Of a stretch of 46,825 nt of DNA, positions 1 to 7,735 are shown piece after piece. Location: the NCBI GenBank assembly GCA_016212965.1, contig JACRDA010000430.1, positions 1-46,825 on the forward strand. The letters are read 5' to 3'. How positions within the stretch are numbered: position 1 is the stretch's first letter; the number at the start of each line of letters is the position of its first letter. Below the pieces are notes generated by a model. The model worked only from the letters and a program-made list of their open reading frames with translations, had not been told where the DNA came from and did no database searches. Source of the DNA: Myxococcales bacterium (GTDB lineage Bacteria; Myxococcota_A; Polyangia; Polyangiales; Polyangiaceae). Position numbers and translations under genes: made by a program.

Positions 1-2
1 GC

Positions 3-1610
3 GCCCTGGCAGGTGCGGACGCCGAGCCCTCGGCGGCTCCGGGCCTCGTGTGGCGCGACGGCGCCACCATCCGGCGCAGCCCCGACACCGAGCCCGAGCC
101 CGAGCTCGACAAGCTCGCGTGGCCCACGCGCAGAAAGCCGTACGACCGCTATCACGGGCTCGCCATCGTCAACATGCTCGGCTCGCGCGGCTGCGCCTAC
201 CGCTGCGCGTTCTGCTCCATCGCGGCCTGGCACAAACTGTGTGGCGGGGAGCGCTACCGACAGCGGTCCGCCGCCGGGCTCGCCGCCGAGATGGGCTGTC
301 TCTGGCGCGACGGCGTCCGGCTCTTCAACTTCCACGACGACAACTTCCTCGGCGCGCGCCGGGCCGAGAACCTCGTGCGCGTCGAGGCGCTCCGCACCGC
401 GCTCGGTGCGCAGGGCGTCGGGCAGCTCGCCTTCGCCATCAAGGCGCGCCCCGACGCCGTCGACGAGGAGGTGTTCGCCCGGTTGCGCGAGATGGGCCTC
501 TTCCGCGTGTTCCTCGGCATCGAGGCCGGCACCGAGGAGTCGTTGCGCCAGCTCGGCCGCGGCCAGAAGCTCGCCGACAACGAGCGCGCGCTCGACATCT
601 TGAACGGCCTCGACGTGCACACGGCCTTCAACCTGCTGCTCCTGAACCCCGAGTCCACGCTCGACGACGTCGCCGGCAACGTGGCCTTCCTGCGCCGCCA
701 CCTCGACAACCCGCTCAACTTCTGCCGCACCGAGATCTACGCGGGCACGCCGCTCGAGCGGAAGCTCCGCGCCGAGGGGCGCCTGAGGGGCGACTACTTC
801 GGGCTCGACTACGCCATCCGCAACCCCGAGCCCGAGCAGGCCTTCGAGCTCATGCGCGCCGCCTTCTACGATCGGAACTTCGGACCGCACCCCCTGCACT
901 ACCTGTCGGGGCAGGTCGACTACGAGCACCAGGTGCGCATGGACTTCTTCGGCACGACGCCGGCCGTGCGCGCCGCGGCGAAGGGCTACGTGCGGCGCGT
1001 GAACGACAACACCGTGAGCTACCTCGAGGAGATCGTCGCGGCGGTGCGCGCCGGTCGCGCCACGGTCGCGCTCGCGGCGGATCTCGCGGCGCGCGTCGAG
1101 CGCGACGACCGCCGGCTCCACGCGGAGGGCGACGAGGTGCTCGCCCGCATTCGCGACATCCCCGAGCGCACGCGGCCCGCGCGCGGCTCGGGCCGGACGC
1201 GCGCGGCGCTCGCCGCCTCGGTCGCCCTCACGCTCGCCGGTTGCCGCCAGCCCGACACCCAGCACATGGAGATGGCGCCGCCACCGCAACCCCCGCCGAC
1301 CGGCGCGCCGCCGCTTCCGACCGGGGACGGGTCGGTGCTCGTGCCCGTGAAGGAGGACGCCGGCGCGCCCGCGTCACCGCCCGACGCTGGCTCGCCCTTC
1401 GCGACGCCGCCCGACGCCGGGCCGATCACGCCGCCGACCTACACCCAGCCGATGGAAGCGGCCCCGCGCTGGCCGCCGCCCCCGCCGCCGACCTACACCC
1501 AGCCGATGGAAGCGGCCCCGAACTGGCCGCCCCCGCCGCCGCCCCCGCCCGACACGCACATGCGCGAGGCCGCGCCGCCGTGGGGGCCGGACGACCCGCG
1601 CAATCGCTGA
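3..1610 (+). CDS. Radical SAM protein (5'-partial) with lipobox-like segment and Pro-rich repeat tail
   Basis: The frame is open from base 3 and enters from outside the window, so the N-terminus (in this family often a cobalamin-binding domain) is missing. Cys codons at 192, 204 and 213 give the CX3CX2C motif that ligates the 4Fe-4S cluster, in the context SRGCAYRCAFC. HDDNFLG and FLGIEAGTEE blocks follow, typical of B12-type radical SAM enzymes. The enzyme-like part ends near base 1130. The last part is unlike the family: a hydrophobic stretch ending LTLAGC (Cys codon 1242) resembles a lipoprotein signal. A Pro-rich tail follows with four copies of a T-x-x-M-x-x-A-P-like motif. GGAGG at 1124-1128 precedes an in-frame GTG at 1137, so the tail could also be translated as a separate lipoprotein. 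The radical SAM call is firm; the substrate is unknown. Confidence 0.85.
   Translation, partial: ALAGADAEPSAAPGLVWRDGATIRRSPDTEPEPELDKLAWPTRRKPYDRYHGLAIVNMLGSRGCAYRCAFCSIAAWHKLCGGERYRQRSAAGLAAEMGCLWRDGVRLFNFHDDNFLGARRAENLVRVEALRTALGAQGVGQLAFAIKARPDAVDEEVFARLREMGLFRVFLGIEAGTEESLRQLGRGQKLADNERALDILNGLDVHTAFNLLLLNPESTLDDVAGNVAFLRRHLDNPLNFCRTEIYAGTPLERKLRAEGRLRGDYFGLDYAIRNPEPEQAFELMRAAFYDRNFGPHPLHYLSGQVDYEHQVRMDFFGTTPAVRAAAKGYVRRVNDNTVSYLEEIVAAVRAGRATVALAADLAARVERDDRRLHAEGDEVLARIRDIPERTRPARGSGRTRAALAASVALTLAGCRQPDTQHMEMAPPPQPPPTGAPPLPTGDGSVLVPVKEDAGAPASPPDAGSPFATPPDAGPITPPTYTQPMEAAPRWPPPPPPTYTQPMEAAPNWPPPPPPPPDTHMREAAPPWGPDDPRNR
1431..1520 (+). repeat. 36-bp direct repeat, 54-bp period, inside the radical SAM tail
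   Basis: Two identical 36-bp copies (1431-1466 and 1485-1520) are 54 bp apart, an 18-codon period. Each encodes P-T-Y-T-Q-P-M-E-A-A-P followed by R-W or N-W. Diverged relatives in the same frame flank them: DTQHMEMAP near 1257 and DTHMREAAPPW near 1552. The tail therefore holds four related units separated by polyproline. Confidence 0.9.
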
Positions 1611-1624
1611 GGGAGTCGTCGGGC

Positions 1625-1811
1625 GTCAGTTGTCAGTTGTCAGTTGTCGGTCCTCGGTCGTCGCTCGCGCGGCGCGGCCCAACCGGCCGAAACTGGCCCC
1701 AGACCTCCGGTCTACCCCGAGTTACGGCCGCTTCGAGCAGCCGGACGAACACGGGCCCGCCCGGCCCGCCGTTGGCGGTGCGCTCTCACGACTGACGACT
1801 GACGACTGACG
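1625..1811. repeat. Heptamer-repeat inverted element between convergent genes
   Basis: The left arm 1625-1666 is six tandem heptamers: GTCAGTT three times, then GTCGGTC, CTCGGTC, GTCGCTC. The right arm, about 1786-1811, holds ACTGACG three times, which is the reverse complement of the same heptamer with T/C variation. About 120 bp of unique GC-rich DNA lies between. The element sits between the stop of the radical SAM gene (1610) and the stop of yciB (1845). I see no gene in it. Heptamer repeats of this style are scattered in several bacterial phyla; the function is unknown. Confidence 0.8.
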
Positions 1812-1844
1812 GCTATCCGGTCGCGCCGGACCTAGGGCCGAGAG

Positions 1845-2399
1845 CTACTCCTCGCTCTCGGTCTCCTTGTCGGGCTTCACGTAGCGGGCGAGGAAGAGGC
1901 CCTGTCCGAGCGCGAACGCGAGCAAGAGGCCGATGCCGCCGAGAAGCTTGAAGCCCACCCAGAACTCGGTCGAGAAGTTGTAGGCGACTGCGAGGTTGAG
2001 GGCGCCCATACCCGCGAGGAACGCGATCCAGGCGAGCAGCAGCCGGCCCCAGAAGTGCTCGGGCGGGGCGACCTTGTCCTGCATCGCCATGCGGATGAGG
2101 TTCTTGCGGAACAGGAGCGCCGCGCCGCCGAGCACGACGCCGGTCGCCCAGTAGAGGACGGTCGGCTTCCACTTGATGAAGGTCTCGTCGTGGAAGAGCA
2201 GCGTCGCGCCGCCGAACACGACGATGACGGCGAGGCTGAGCCACATGATCGGCTCGACCTTCTTGTGCTTCCAGTACGTGTAGCCGACCTGCGCGAGCGA
2301 GGCCGCGATGGCGACACCGGTCGCGAGGTAGATGTTGTCCGCGATCTTGTAGGTGGCGAAGAAGAGGACGACCGGAAAGATGTCGAAGAGGAGCTTCAT
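1845..2399 (-). CDS. yciB: YciB/IspZ-family inner-membrane septation protein
   Basis: A 184-residue integral membrane protein, close to the usual length of YciB (about 180). It begins MKLLFDIFPVVLFF and has YKIADNIYLATG, KHKKVEPIMW, FHDETFIKWKPT and FRKNLIRMAM, which are characteristic blocks of the family. About five hydrophobic segments are visible, and the tail is charged (KPDKETESEE). In enterobacteria the protein is linked to cell-envelope integrity and intracellular septation. The ATG start gives the family N-terminus, although no strong Shine-Dalgarno sequence is seen. It is transcribed in the same direction as the P450 remnant upstream, with a gap of about 50 nt. Confidence 0.93.
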   Translation of the reverse strand: MKLLFDIFPVVLFFATYKIADNIYLATGVAIAASLAQVGYTYWKHKKVEPIMWLSLAVIVVFGGATLLFHDETFIKWKPTVLYWATGVVLGGAALLFRKNLIRMAMQDKVAPPEHFWGRLLLAWIAFLAGMGALNLAVAYNFSTEFWVGFKLLGGIGLLLAFALGQGLFLARYVKPDKETESEE

Positions 2400-2451
2400 G
2401 CGTGGCTTCGGGGGGCGCGCACGGGCGTTGCGCCCGGCCGGGACGGCAAGC

Positions 2452-2871
2452 TTAGCTGCGCGCCGCCGCGATGGTAGGCCGGTCGCACCCGAGGTCGGCG
2501 CGGGGGCGGAGGGCGACCCGCATCGGCAGGCCGCCCTTCGGGCGCAGCGTGGCGTGGGGCTCGGGAAGGGCGCCCGCGCCGTCGACGAGCGCGAGATCGG
2601 CGTGGTGGAGCAGGGTCGCGAGCACGAGCGGCCCCTCCATCAGGGCGAAGGCGTTGCCGATGCAGGTGCGCGGGCCCGCGCTGAACGGGATGAACGCGGT
2701 CTTGGGGCGCGCCGCCTCGGCCTCGGGCAGGATGTCGCCCTGCTCGCGGTTGAAATCGCGGAGCGCGCCGAGCCGGTCGTGCCGCATCCGCCGGAACTGC
2801 TCGCGCGTGCGACCGACGAGCGGGATGCCGGCGAAGGGCCGGCCGGGCGTCGCGGCGGCGGCCCCGGTCAC
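2452..2871 (-). pseudogene. Cytochrome P450 with a large in-frame internal deletion
   Basis: The 139-residue product starts VTGAAAATPGRPFAGIPLVG, like the proline-rich P450 N-terminus, and runs through DRLGALRDFNREQGDI. It then jumps directly to LPEAEAARPKTAFIPFSAG and PRTCIGNAFALMEG, the C-terminal heme-binding loop (FxxGxRxCxG, with the thiolate Cys present). Roughly 300 residues, including the I-helix and the ExxR motif, are absent, so oxygen activation is not expected. The GTG start overlaps the stop of the upstream FG-GAP gene (GTGA), so translation is probably still coupled. It may be a decayed oxygenase of a former two-gene unit, or an assembly collapse. P450 origin is near certain; a function for the short protein is doubtful. 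Confidence 0.85.
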
Positions 2872-4853
2872 GGGGAGGGCGGGGCGTACTCGGAGAGCGA
2901 CCGGTACGCGAGCTCCTTGCCCTCCTCGACTACGAGCACGTAGTTGGCGAGCACGCCCGTGTAGGTCACCTCGCCGTTGGCGGCGTTCGGCCAGCGGATC
3001 GTGACGTCGTCGGCGCTGCACGCCGAGCCGATGCCGATGATCTGGAGGTGGTCCTGCTGGAAGCCCGAGAGCCCGTAGCCGTCTTGCACCTCGCGCACGA
3101 AGGTGCGTCCGCCCGCGTGCACCGTGATGCGCGCGCCGGCCGCGTCCGCGTTGCTGCCGCCCGCGACGCCGGCGCCACGCAGATCGAGCATGATCTTGTT
3201 GCCGGCGGCGCCGCCGTCGTTGCGCAGGAGGTACGCGTACGCGTCGTCGGGCGCGGGGGGAACGTCGTTCGCGCCCCAGCGCGCGAGCGAGGTGCCGACG
3301 ACGAGGTCGTAGTCGCCGTCGCGGTCGTAGTCGACGAGGCCGAGCCCGTGTGCCCGGTCGATGCGTGTGCCCGTCACCGCACCCACCTCGACGAACTTGC
3401 CGTCGGCCTGCTGCTGCCACAGGAGCGAGGTCGTGCCCGGGTAGTCCGAGGACGCGACGAGCACGTCGAGCCGCCCGTCGTTGTCGAGGTCGGCGAGCGC
3501 GCCGCCGAGGTCGCCCTCGTTCCAGTTGAAGCCGTGCTGGCGGGCGACCCCGGTCGTGGCCGCATCCCGGTGCACGAGCGGCTGCGCCGGGAAGCCCTCG
3601 TTGTAGAGCAGCTCGGTCTTGTCCGACGACTTGCCGGCCCAGGAGTGGGCGAGCGCGACGGCGAGCACGTCGAGGTCGCCGTCGTTGTCGAGGTCGCCGC
3701 AGACGGCGTTCGAGCTGTTGCCGGCCAGGCGGAAGCTCTGATCGTCGAAGCCGGGCGTCCAGGTGCCGGGCCAGTTCGCGCAGCCGCCGGGATCGCCGAC
3801 GCCGGCGCAGTCGGGCGCGGACGGGTGGGTCACGCAGTAGCAGCGGAAGGAGTAGTTGTCGGTGTAGTCGACGAGCGCGTCCTGGCCGAAGCCCGAGGTG
3901 AGCGCGAGATCTTCGAACGTGCCGTTGCCGAGCGAACGGTAGAGCTCGTTCCACTGCCGGCCGTAGCTCGAGCCGAGCAGCTCGCTCCAGCCGTCGCCGT
4001 CGAGGTCGCACGCGGTCACGCCCCAGGTGGGGCGGTTGTTCTTGGCCTGCAGCGCGTTCGAGGTCGAGAACGGGAGCGTCGCGACACCGGCCGCCGCGCT
4101 CACGTCCGTGAAGTTGCCGAGGCCGTCGCCGCGCAAGAGCGAGTTGCTGAGGGCGCTGCCGAGCGAGCCGTACTGGCCGTAGTTGTGCCCCACGTAGAGG
4201 TCGAGCAGCCCGTCGTGGTCGAAGTCGAGGAAGAGCGCCGAGGCGGCCGGGTCGCGCGTGCCCGGCGTGAAGCTCTGATCGGGCCCGATCGTGAACGTAC
4301 CGTCGCCGTCGTTGAGGAAGAGGGTCGAGTGGTCGAGCAGCACGCTCTCGTTGCCCGCGTCCTCGTAGGCCACGTTGAAGGCGTCGAGGTCGCCGTCGTT
4401 GTCGACGTCGCCCCAGATGACGAAGGTCGTGGCGCGCGCCGGGCCGCCGTCGCGCGCGGCGAACAGGCCCGAGGTCCAGGTGGTGTCCTCGAAGCCCGTG
4501 CCGCCCGCGTTGCGCAGCAGGCGGTAGTAGCCGGCCGGTGCCGCCGGGTCGTCGCGACCCTCGCCGCCCGGGGGCTTCGTGAGCGTGATGTCGGGCCAGT
4601 GATCGCCGTCGTAGTCGGCGATGGTGAGGTTGTTGCCCACCATGCGCAGGCCGGCGGCGTCGAGGCCGAGCTCGGCCGTGACGTCGGTGAAGACGAGCGG
4701 GTAGGGGCCGTCGCCGGGCGGCGCGAGGCAGATGGCCGGCGGCAGCACGGGGCCGGGCTGCGGCTCTGCCTGCGTCTCCTCGTCGCCCGTGCAGCCGGCG
4801 AGCGCGAGAGAAAGGGTCGAAGCGAGCGCGGCAAGGGCGAGAAAACGCGGCAC
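2868..4853 (-). CDS. FG-GAP repeat / ASPIC-UnbV lipoprotein
   Basis: This 661-residue exported protein starts at GTG 4853, with GAGGAG six bases upstream; that start gives a compact lipoprotein signal ending LALAGC (Cys21). At least seven FG-GAP-type calcium-binding loops of DxDxDGxxD form are visible (DYDGDHWPDI, DVDNDGDLDAF, DFDHDGLLDLY, DLDGDGWSELL, DLDNDGDLDVL, DLDNDGRLDVL, DYDRDGDYDLV), consistent with a beta-propeller. The C-terminus carries an ASPIC/UnbV-like domain (REVQDGYGLSGFQQ ... VTIRWPN). Such proteins are surface or periplasmic binding scaffolds; the ligand is unknown. The P450 remnant is translationally coupled downstream. Confidence 0.9.
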   Translation of the reverse strand: MPRFLALAALASTLSLALAGCTGDEETQAEPQPGPVLPPAICLAPPGDGPYPLVFTDVTAELGLDAAGLRMVGNNLTIADYDGDHWPDITLTKPPGGEGRDDPAAPAGYYRLLRNAGGTGFEDTTWTSGLFAARDGGPARATTFVIWGDVDNDGDLDAFNVAYEDAGNESVLLDHSTLFLNDGDGTFTIGPDQSFTPGTRDPAASALFLDFDHDGLLDLYVGHNYGQYGSLGSALSNSLLRGDGLGNFTDVSAAAGVATLPFSTSNALQAKNNRPTWGVTACDLDGDGWSELLGSSYGRQWNELYRSLGNGTFEDLALTSGFGQDALVDYTDNYSFRCYCVTHPSAPDCAGVGDPGGCANWPGTWTPGFDDQSFRLAGNSSNAVCGDLDNDGDLDVLAVALAHSWAGKSSDKTELLYNEGFPAQPLVHRDAATTGVARQHGFNWNEGDLGGALADLDNDGRLDVLVASSDYPGTTSLLWQQQADGKFVEVGAVTGTRIDRAHGLGLVDYDRDGDYDLVVGTSLARWGANDVPPAPDDAYAYLLRNDGGAAGNKIMLDLRGAGVAGGSNADAAGARITVHAGGRTFVREVQDGYGLSGFQQDHLQIIGIGSACSADDVTIRWPNAANGEVTYTGVLANYVLVVEEGKELAYRSLSEYAPPSP

Positions 4854-4945
4854 GGTGGGCTCCTCACGAAACAAGGGCGAGACGCCAGCATATCGCGAGC
4901 GACCGCCCCGGCCCAGCGCCGCCCGCGCGGGCCCTTCCGGAGATG

Positions 4946-4975
4946 CTGAACGGCCGCCGCGTTTCCCGCTATACT
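4946..4975 (+). promoter_or_regulatory. Probable sigma-70-type promoter of the 5033-10688 operon
   Basis: CTGAAC at 4946-4951 (three matches to TTGACA), an 18-bp spacer, and TATACT at 4970-4975 (five of six matches to TATAAT). Transcription would start near 4982, leaving a leader of about 50 nt before the ATG at 5033. The promoter lies in the 179-bp divergent region shared with the FG-GAP gene. Confidence 0.5.
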
Positions 4976-5032
4976 GCCCCCCTGCCTTCAGTCTCGTGTC
5001 CGCACCGGGGGGCAGCGCGATGAGGATGAGCC

Positions 5033-7654
5033 ATGAGACCCCGTAGCGCCGCGCGGCGTGCCCTTGCCTTCGTGTTCGTGCTCGCCGGCATGGCGGGCGC
5101 GGCCGGCGCCTGCACCGGCGCGACGCTCGAGGAGCTGCTCGTCGGCAAGCAGTGCGACGCCGCGGGCCAGTGCGCGCCCGGCTACGAGTGCGAGCTCGGG
5201 ACGCGGCTCTGCGTGCCGACCGGCACCGTCCACACGGGCGGGGCGGGGGGCGGCGGCACGGGCGGCACGGGCGGCAGCGACGCGTGCGACGACGTGGCCG
5301 ACTGCGGCGCGCCGCCGGCCTGCCAGCTGTGGATCTGCATCAACCACGTGTGCGCGACGCTGGCTGCGGGCGCGGGCCCGCTGCCGTCCGGGCAGCAAGA
5401 CGCCGGGGACTGCAAGATCCTGCTCTGCGACGGCCTCGGCAACGTCGACACGCAGAACGACGACACCGATCTGCCGGTCGATGGGCTCGAGTGCACGGAC
5501 GACACGTGCGTCGCGGGCGTGCCGGCCAACCCCCCGACCGGCCTCGGAACGCCGTGCAGCGCGGGCGGTGGCCGCACCTGCGACGGCACGGGCCAGTGCG
5601 TGGCGTGCGTCGCCGCGGCGGACTGCACCGACATCACGCCGACCGAGTGCCGCGATCGCGGCTGCGTCGCCGGCGCCTGCCAGCCGACGTTCACGACGAG
5701 CGGAACGGTGCTGGCGATCCAGAACGCCGGCGACTGCCAGCGCGCCGTGTGCGACGGCGCCGGGAGCACCACCACCCAGGCCGACGATCTCGATCTGCCC
5801 TTCGACGACAACCCGTGCACGGCCGACGTGTGCACCGGCGGCGTGGCGACGAACCCGCCCGAGCAGGTGGGCGTGGGCTGCGGCGGGGTCCTGACCTGTG
5901 ACGGCGCGGGGCACTGCCTCGGTTGCACGCTGCCCACCGACTGCCCGGGCACCGACACCTACTGCCAGCAGCGCATCTGCGAGAGCGGCCAGTGCGGCTT
6001 CAGCTACACCGTGGACGGCACGGTCCTGCCATCGGGCGGGCAGACGCCGGGCGACTGCCAGTCGGCGCACTGCAACGGCGCCGGTGGGCTCGACTTCGAC
6101 GCCCTCGACTCCGATCTCCCCCCCGACGACGGGCTCTCGTGCACGCTCGAGGCGTGCAACGCGGGCGCGCCGATGCACCCGCCGGCGCCCGTCGGCACCG
6201 CGTGCAGCGAGGCGGGCGGCACCGTCTGCGACGGCGCGGGCAGCTGCGTCGCCTGCAACGCGCCCGCCGACTGCGCGAACCAGGGCACGGTGTGTCAGTC
6301 GGCGACGTGCACGGCGCACGTGTGCGGGCTCCAGAACGCGGTTTCGGGCACGCCGGCGCCGGCGGGCTCGCAAGCCCCGGGCGACTGCAAGGTCGTCGTG
6401 TGCGACGGCCAGGGCGGCACGACGCAGCAGGCCGACACGAACGATCTGCCGGTCGACGGCAACGAGTGTACGGCGGACACCTGCACGGGGTCGACGCCCT
6501 CGAACCCACCGCTCGGGCAGGGGACCGCCTGCGCGGGCACCGGCACCTGCGACGGCGCCGGGAGCTGCAGCGTGAAGGGGCCGAACGGCTCGCCCTGCAC
6601 CGTCGGCTCGCAGTGCACCAGCAACAACTGCGTCGACGGCGTGTGCTGCGGCTCGACGTGCACGGGCACCTGCCGGGCGTGCAGCCAGGACAAGACCGGC
6701 GCGACGGACGGAACCTGCGCCGACATTCCGGTGGGCCAGGACCCCGATGTCGAGTGCGCGCCGCCCCAGACCTGCGACGGCGACGCGGGCTGCGCCTTTT
6801 CGTGCGGACAGCAGCCGAGCCCGCCCGCGGGTAGTTGCCCCGCCGCGTGTACCGGCGGCTGCTCGAGCGGCACCTGCATCATCGACTGCAACGACTCGGG
6901 CCAGTGCTCGAGCCAGACGCTCGCGTGCCCGCCGGGCTTCGCCTGCGAGGTGCAGTGCGGTGGCTCGCAGGCCTGCGACGGCGCCACGATCGACTGCCCC
7001 GACCTCTACGCGTGCCAGGTGCTCTGCACCGGCTCCTGCGCGAATGCGATAGTCGCCTGCGGCTCGGGCACCTGCGACCTCGCCTGTGGCGGCAACCGCT
7101 GCGCGGGCGCCGTCGTCACGTGTGGACAGAACCGCTGCACCGCGAGCTGCCAGGGCGGGACCTCCTTCCCGAGCGTGACCTGCGGCGGCTCGTGCGATTG
7201 CGGCTCGTGCCAGCACGCGCTCGGTACCTCGTGTGCCCAGGGCACCGAGTGCCAGAGCGGCAGCTGCGTGGACGGCGTCTGCTGCGACGCCGCCTGCGCG
7301 GGCCTCTGCGAGGCCTGCGACCTCGGGGGCTCCACCGGGACCTGCACGGCGGTACCTGCGGGCCAGGACCCGAAGAGCGAGTGCACCGGCAGCGCCACCT
7401 GCGACGGCAACCGCACCTGCTCCTTGAAGGCGCTCGGCGACAGCTGCAACCAGGCGGCGCAGTGCCAGAGCGGTGCGTGCGCCGAGAACGTGTGCTGCAA
7501 CTCCGCCTGTGCCCAGCTCTGCCAGAGCTGTCTCGGCGCCTACAACGGCGGGCTCGGCGACGGGACCTGTGGCTCCATCGACGCGGGCCTCGACCCGTAC
7601 CACGAGTGCTCGGGCCCGCGCACCTGCACGGGCAGCGGAACCTGCTCGAACTGA
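5033..7654 (+). CDS. Large cysteine-rich secreted lipoprotein with tandem Cys modules
   Basis: An 873-residue exported protein. The N-terminal signal ends GAAGAC (Cys27, a weak lipobox), and a Gly/Thr linker follows at about 65-82. Four successive modules of about 105 residues follow, each with a DC...C...C opening, a GDC...CDG.G core, a DLPxD segment, a C-T-x-x-x-C pair and an NPP/HPP turn. The C-terminal half has CDG, SCVDGVCC and CQSCLG blocks of disintegrin-like spacing. All cysteines suggest an extensively disulfide-bonded cell-surface protein. GAGG at 5022-5025 fits the ATG start. It is first in an apparent operon with a Ser/Thr kinase and a TPR/PEGA protein. No enzymatic motif is seen; it may be a surface sensor or structural protein. 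Confidence 0.88.
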   Translation: MRPRSAARRALAFVFVLAGMAGAAGACTGATLEELLVGKQCDAAGQCAPGYECELGTRLCVPTGTVHTGGAGGGGTGGTGGSDACDDVADCGAPPACQLWICINHVCATLAAGAGPLPSGQQDAGDCKILLCDGLGNVDTQNDDTDLPVDGLECTDDTCVAGVPANPPTGLGTPCSAGGGRTCDGTGQCVACVAAADCTDITPTECRDRGCVAGACQPTFTTSGTVLAIQNAGDCQRAVCDGAGSTTTQADDLDLPFDDNPCTADVCTGGVATNPPEQVGVGCGGVLTCDGAGHCLGCTLPTDCPGTDTYCQQRICESGQCGFSYTVDGTVLPSGGQTPGDCQSAHCNGAGGLDFDALDSDLPPDDGLSCTLEACNAGAPMHPPAPVGTACSEAGGTVCDGAGSCVACNAPADCANQGTVCQSATCTAHVCGLQNAVSGTPAPAGSQAPGDCKVVVCDGQGGTTQQADTNDLPVDGNECTADTCTGSTPSNPPLGQGTACAGTGTCDGAGSCSVKGPNGSPCTVGSQCTSNNCVDGVCCGSTCTGTCRACSQDKTGATDGTCADIPVGQDPDVECAPPQTCDGDAGCAFSCGQQPSPPAGSCPAACTGGCSSGTCIIDCNDSGQCSSQTLACPPGFACEVQCGGSQACDGATIDCPDLYACQVLCTGSCANAIVACGSGTCDLACGGNRCAGAVVTCGQNRCTASCQGGTSFPSVTCGGSCDCGSCQHALGTSCAQGTECQSGSCVDGVCCDAACAGLCEACDLGGSTGTCTAVPAGQDPKSECTGSATCDGNRTCSLKALGDSCNQAAQCQSGACAENVCCNSACAQLCQSCLGAYNGGLGDGTCGSIDAGLDPYHECSGPRTCTGSGTCSN

Positions 7655-7735
7655 GCGCCGGACCCCACGCCCGGACCGGCGGCGGAGTTTCCCCCCCGAG
7701 CGCCCCGGACGCGCTACCATGCGGCAAGGTCGGGG

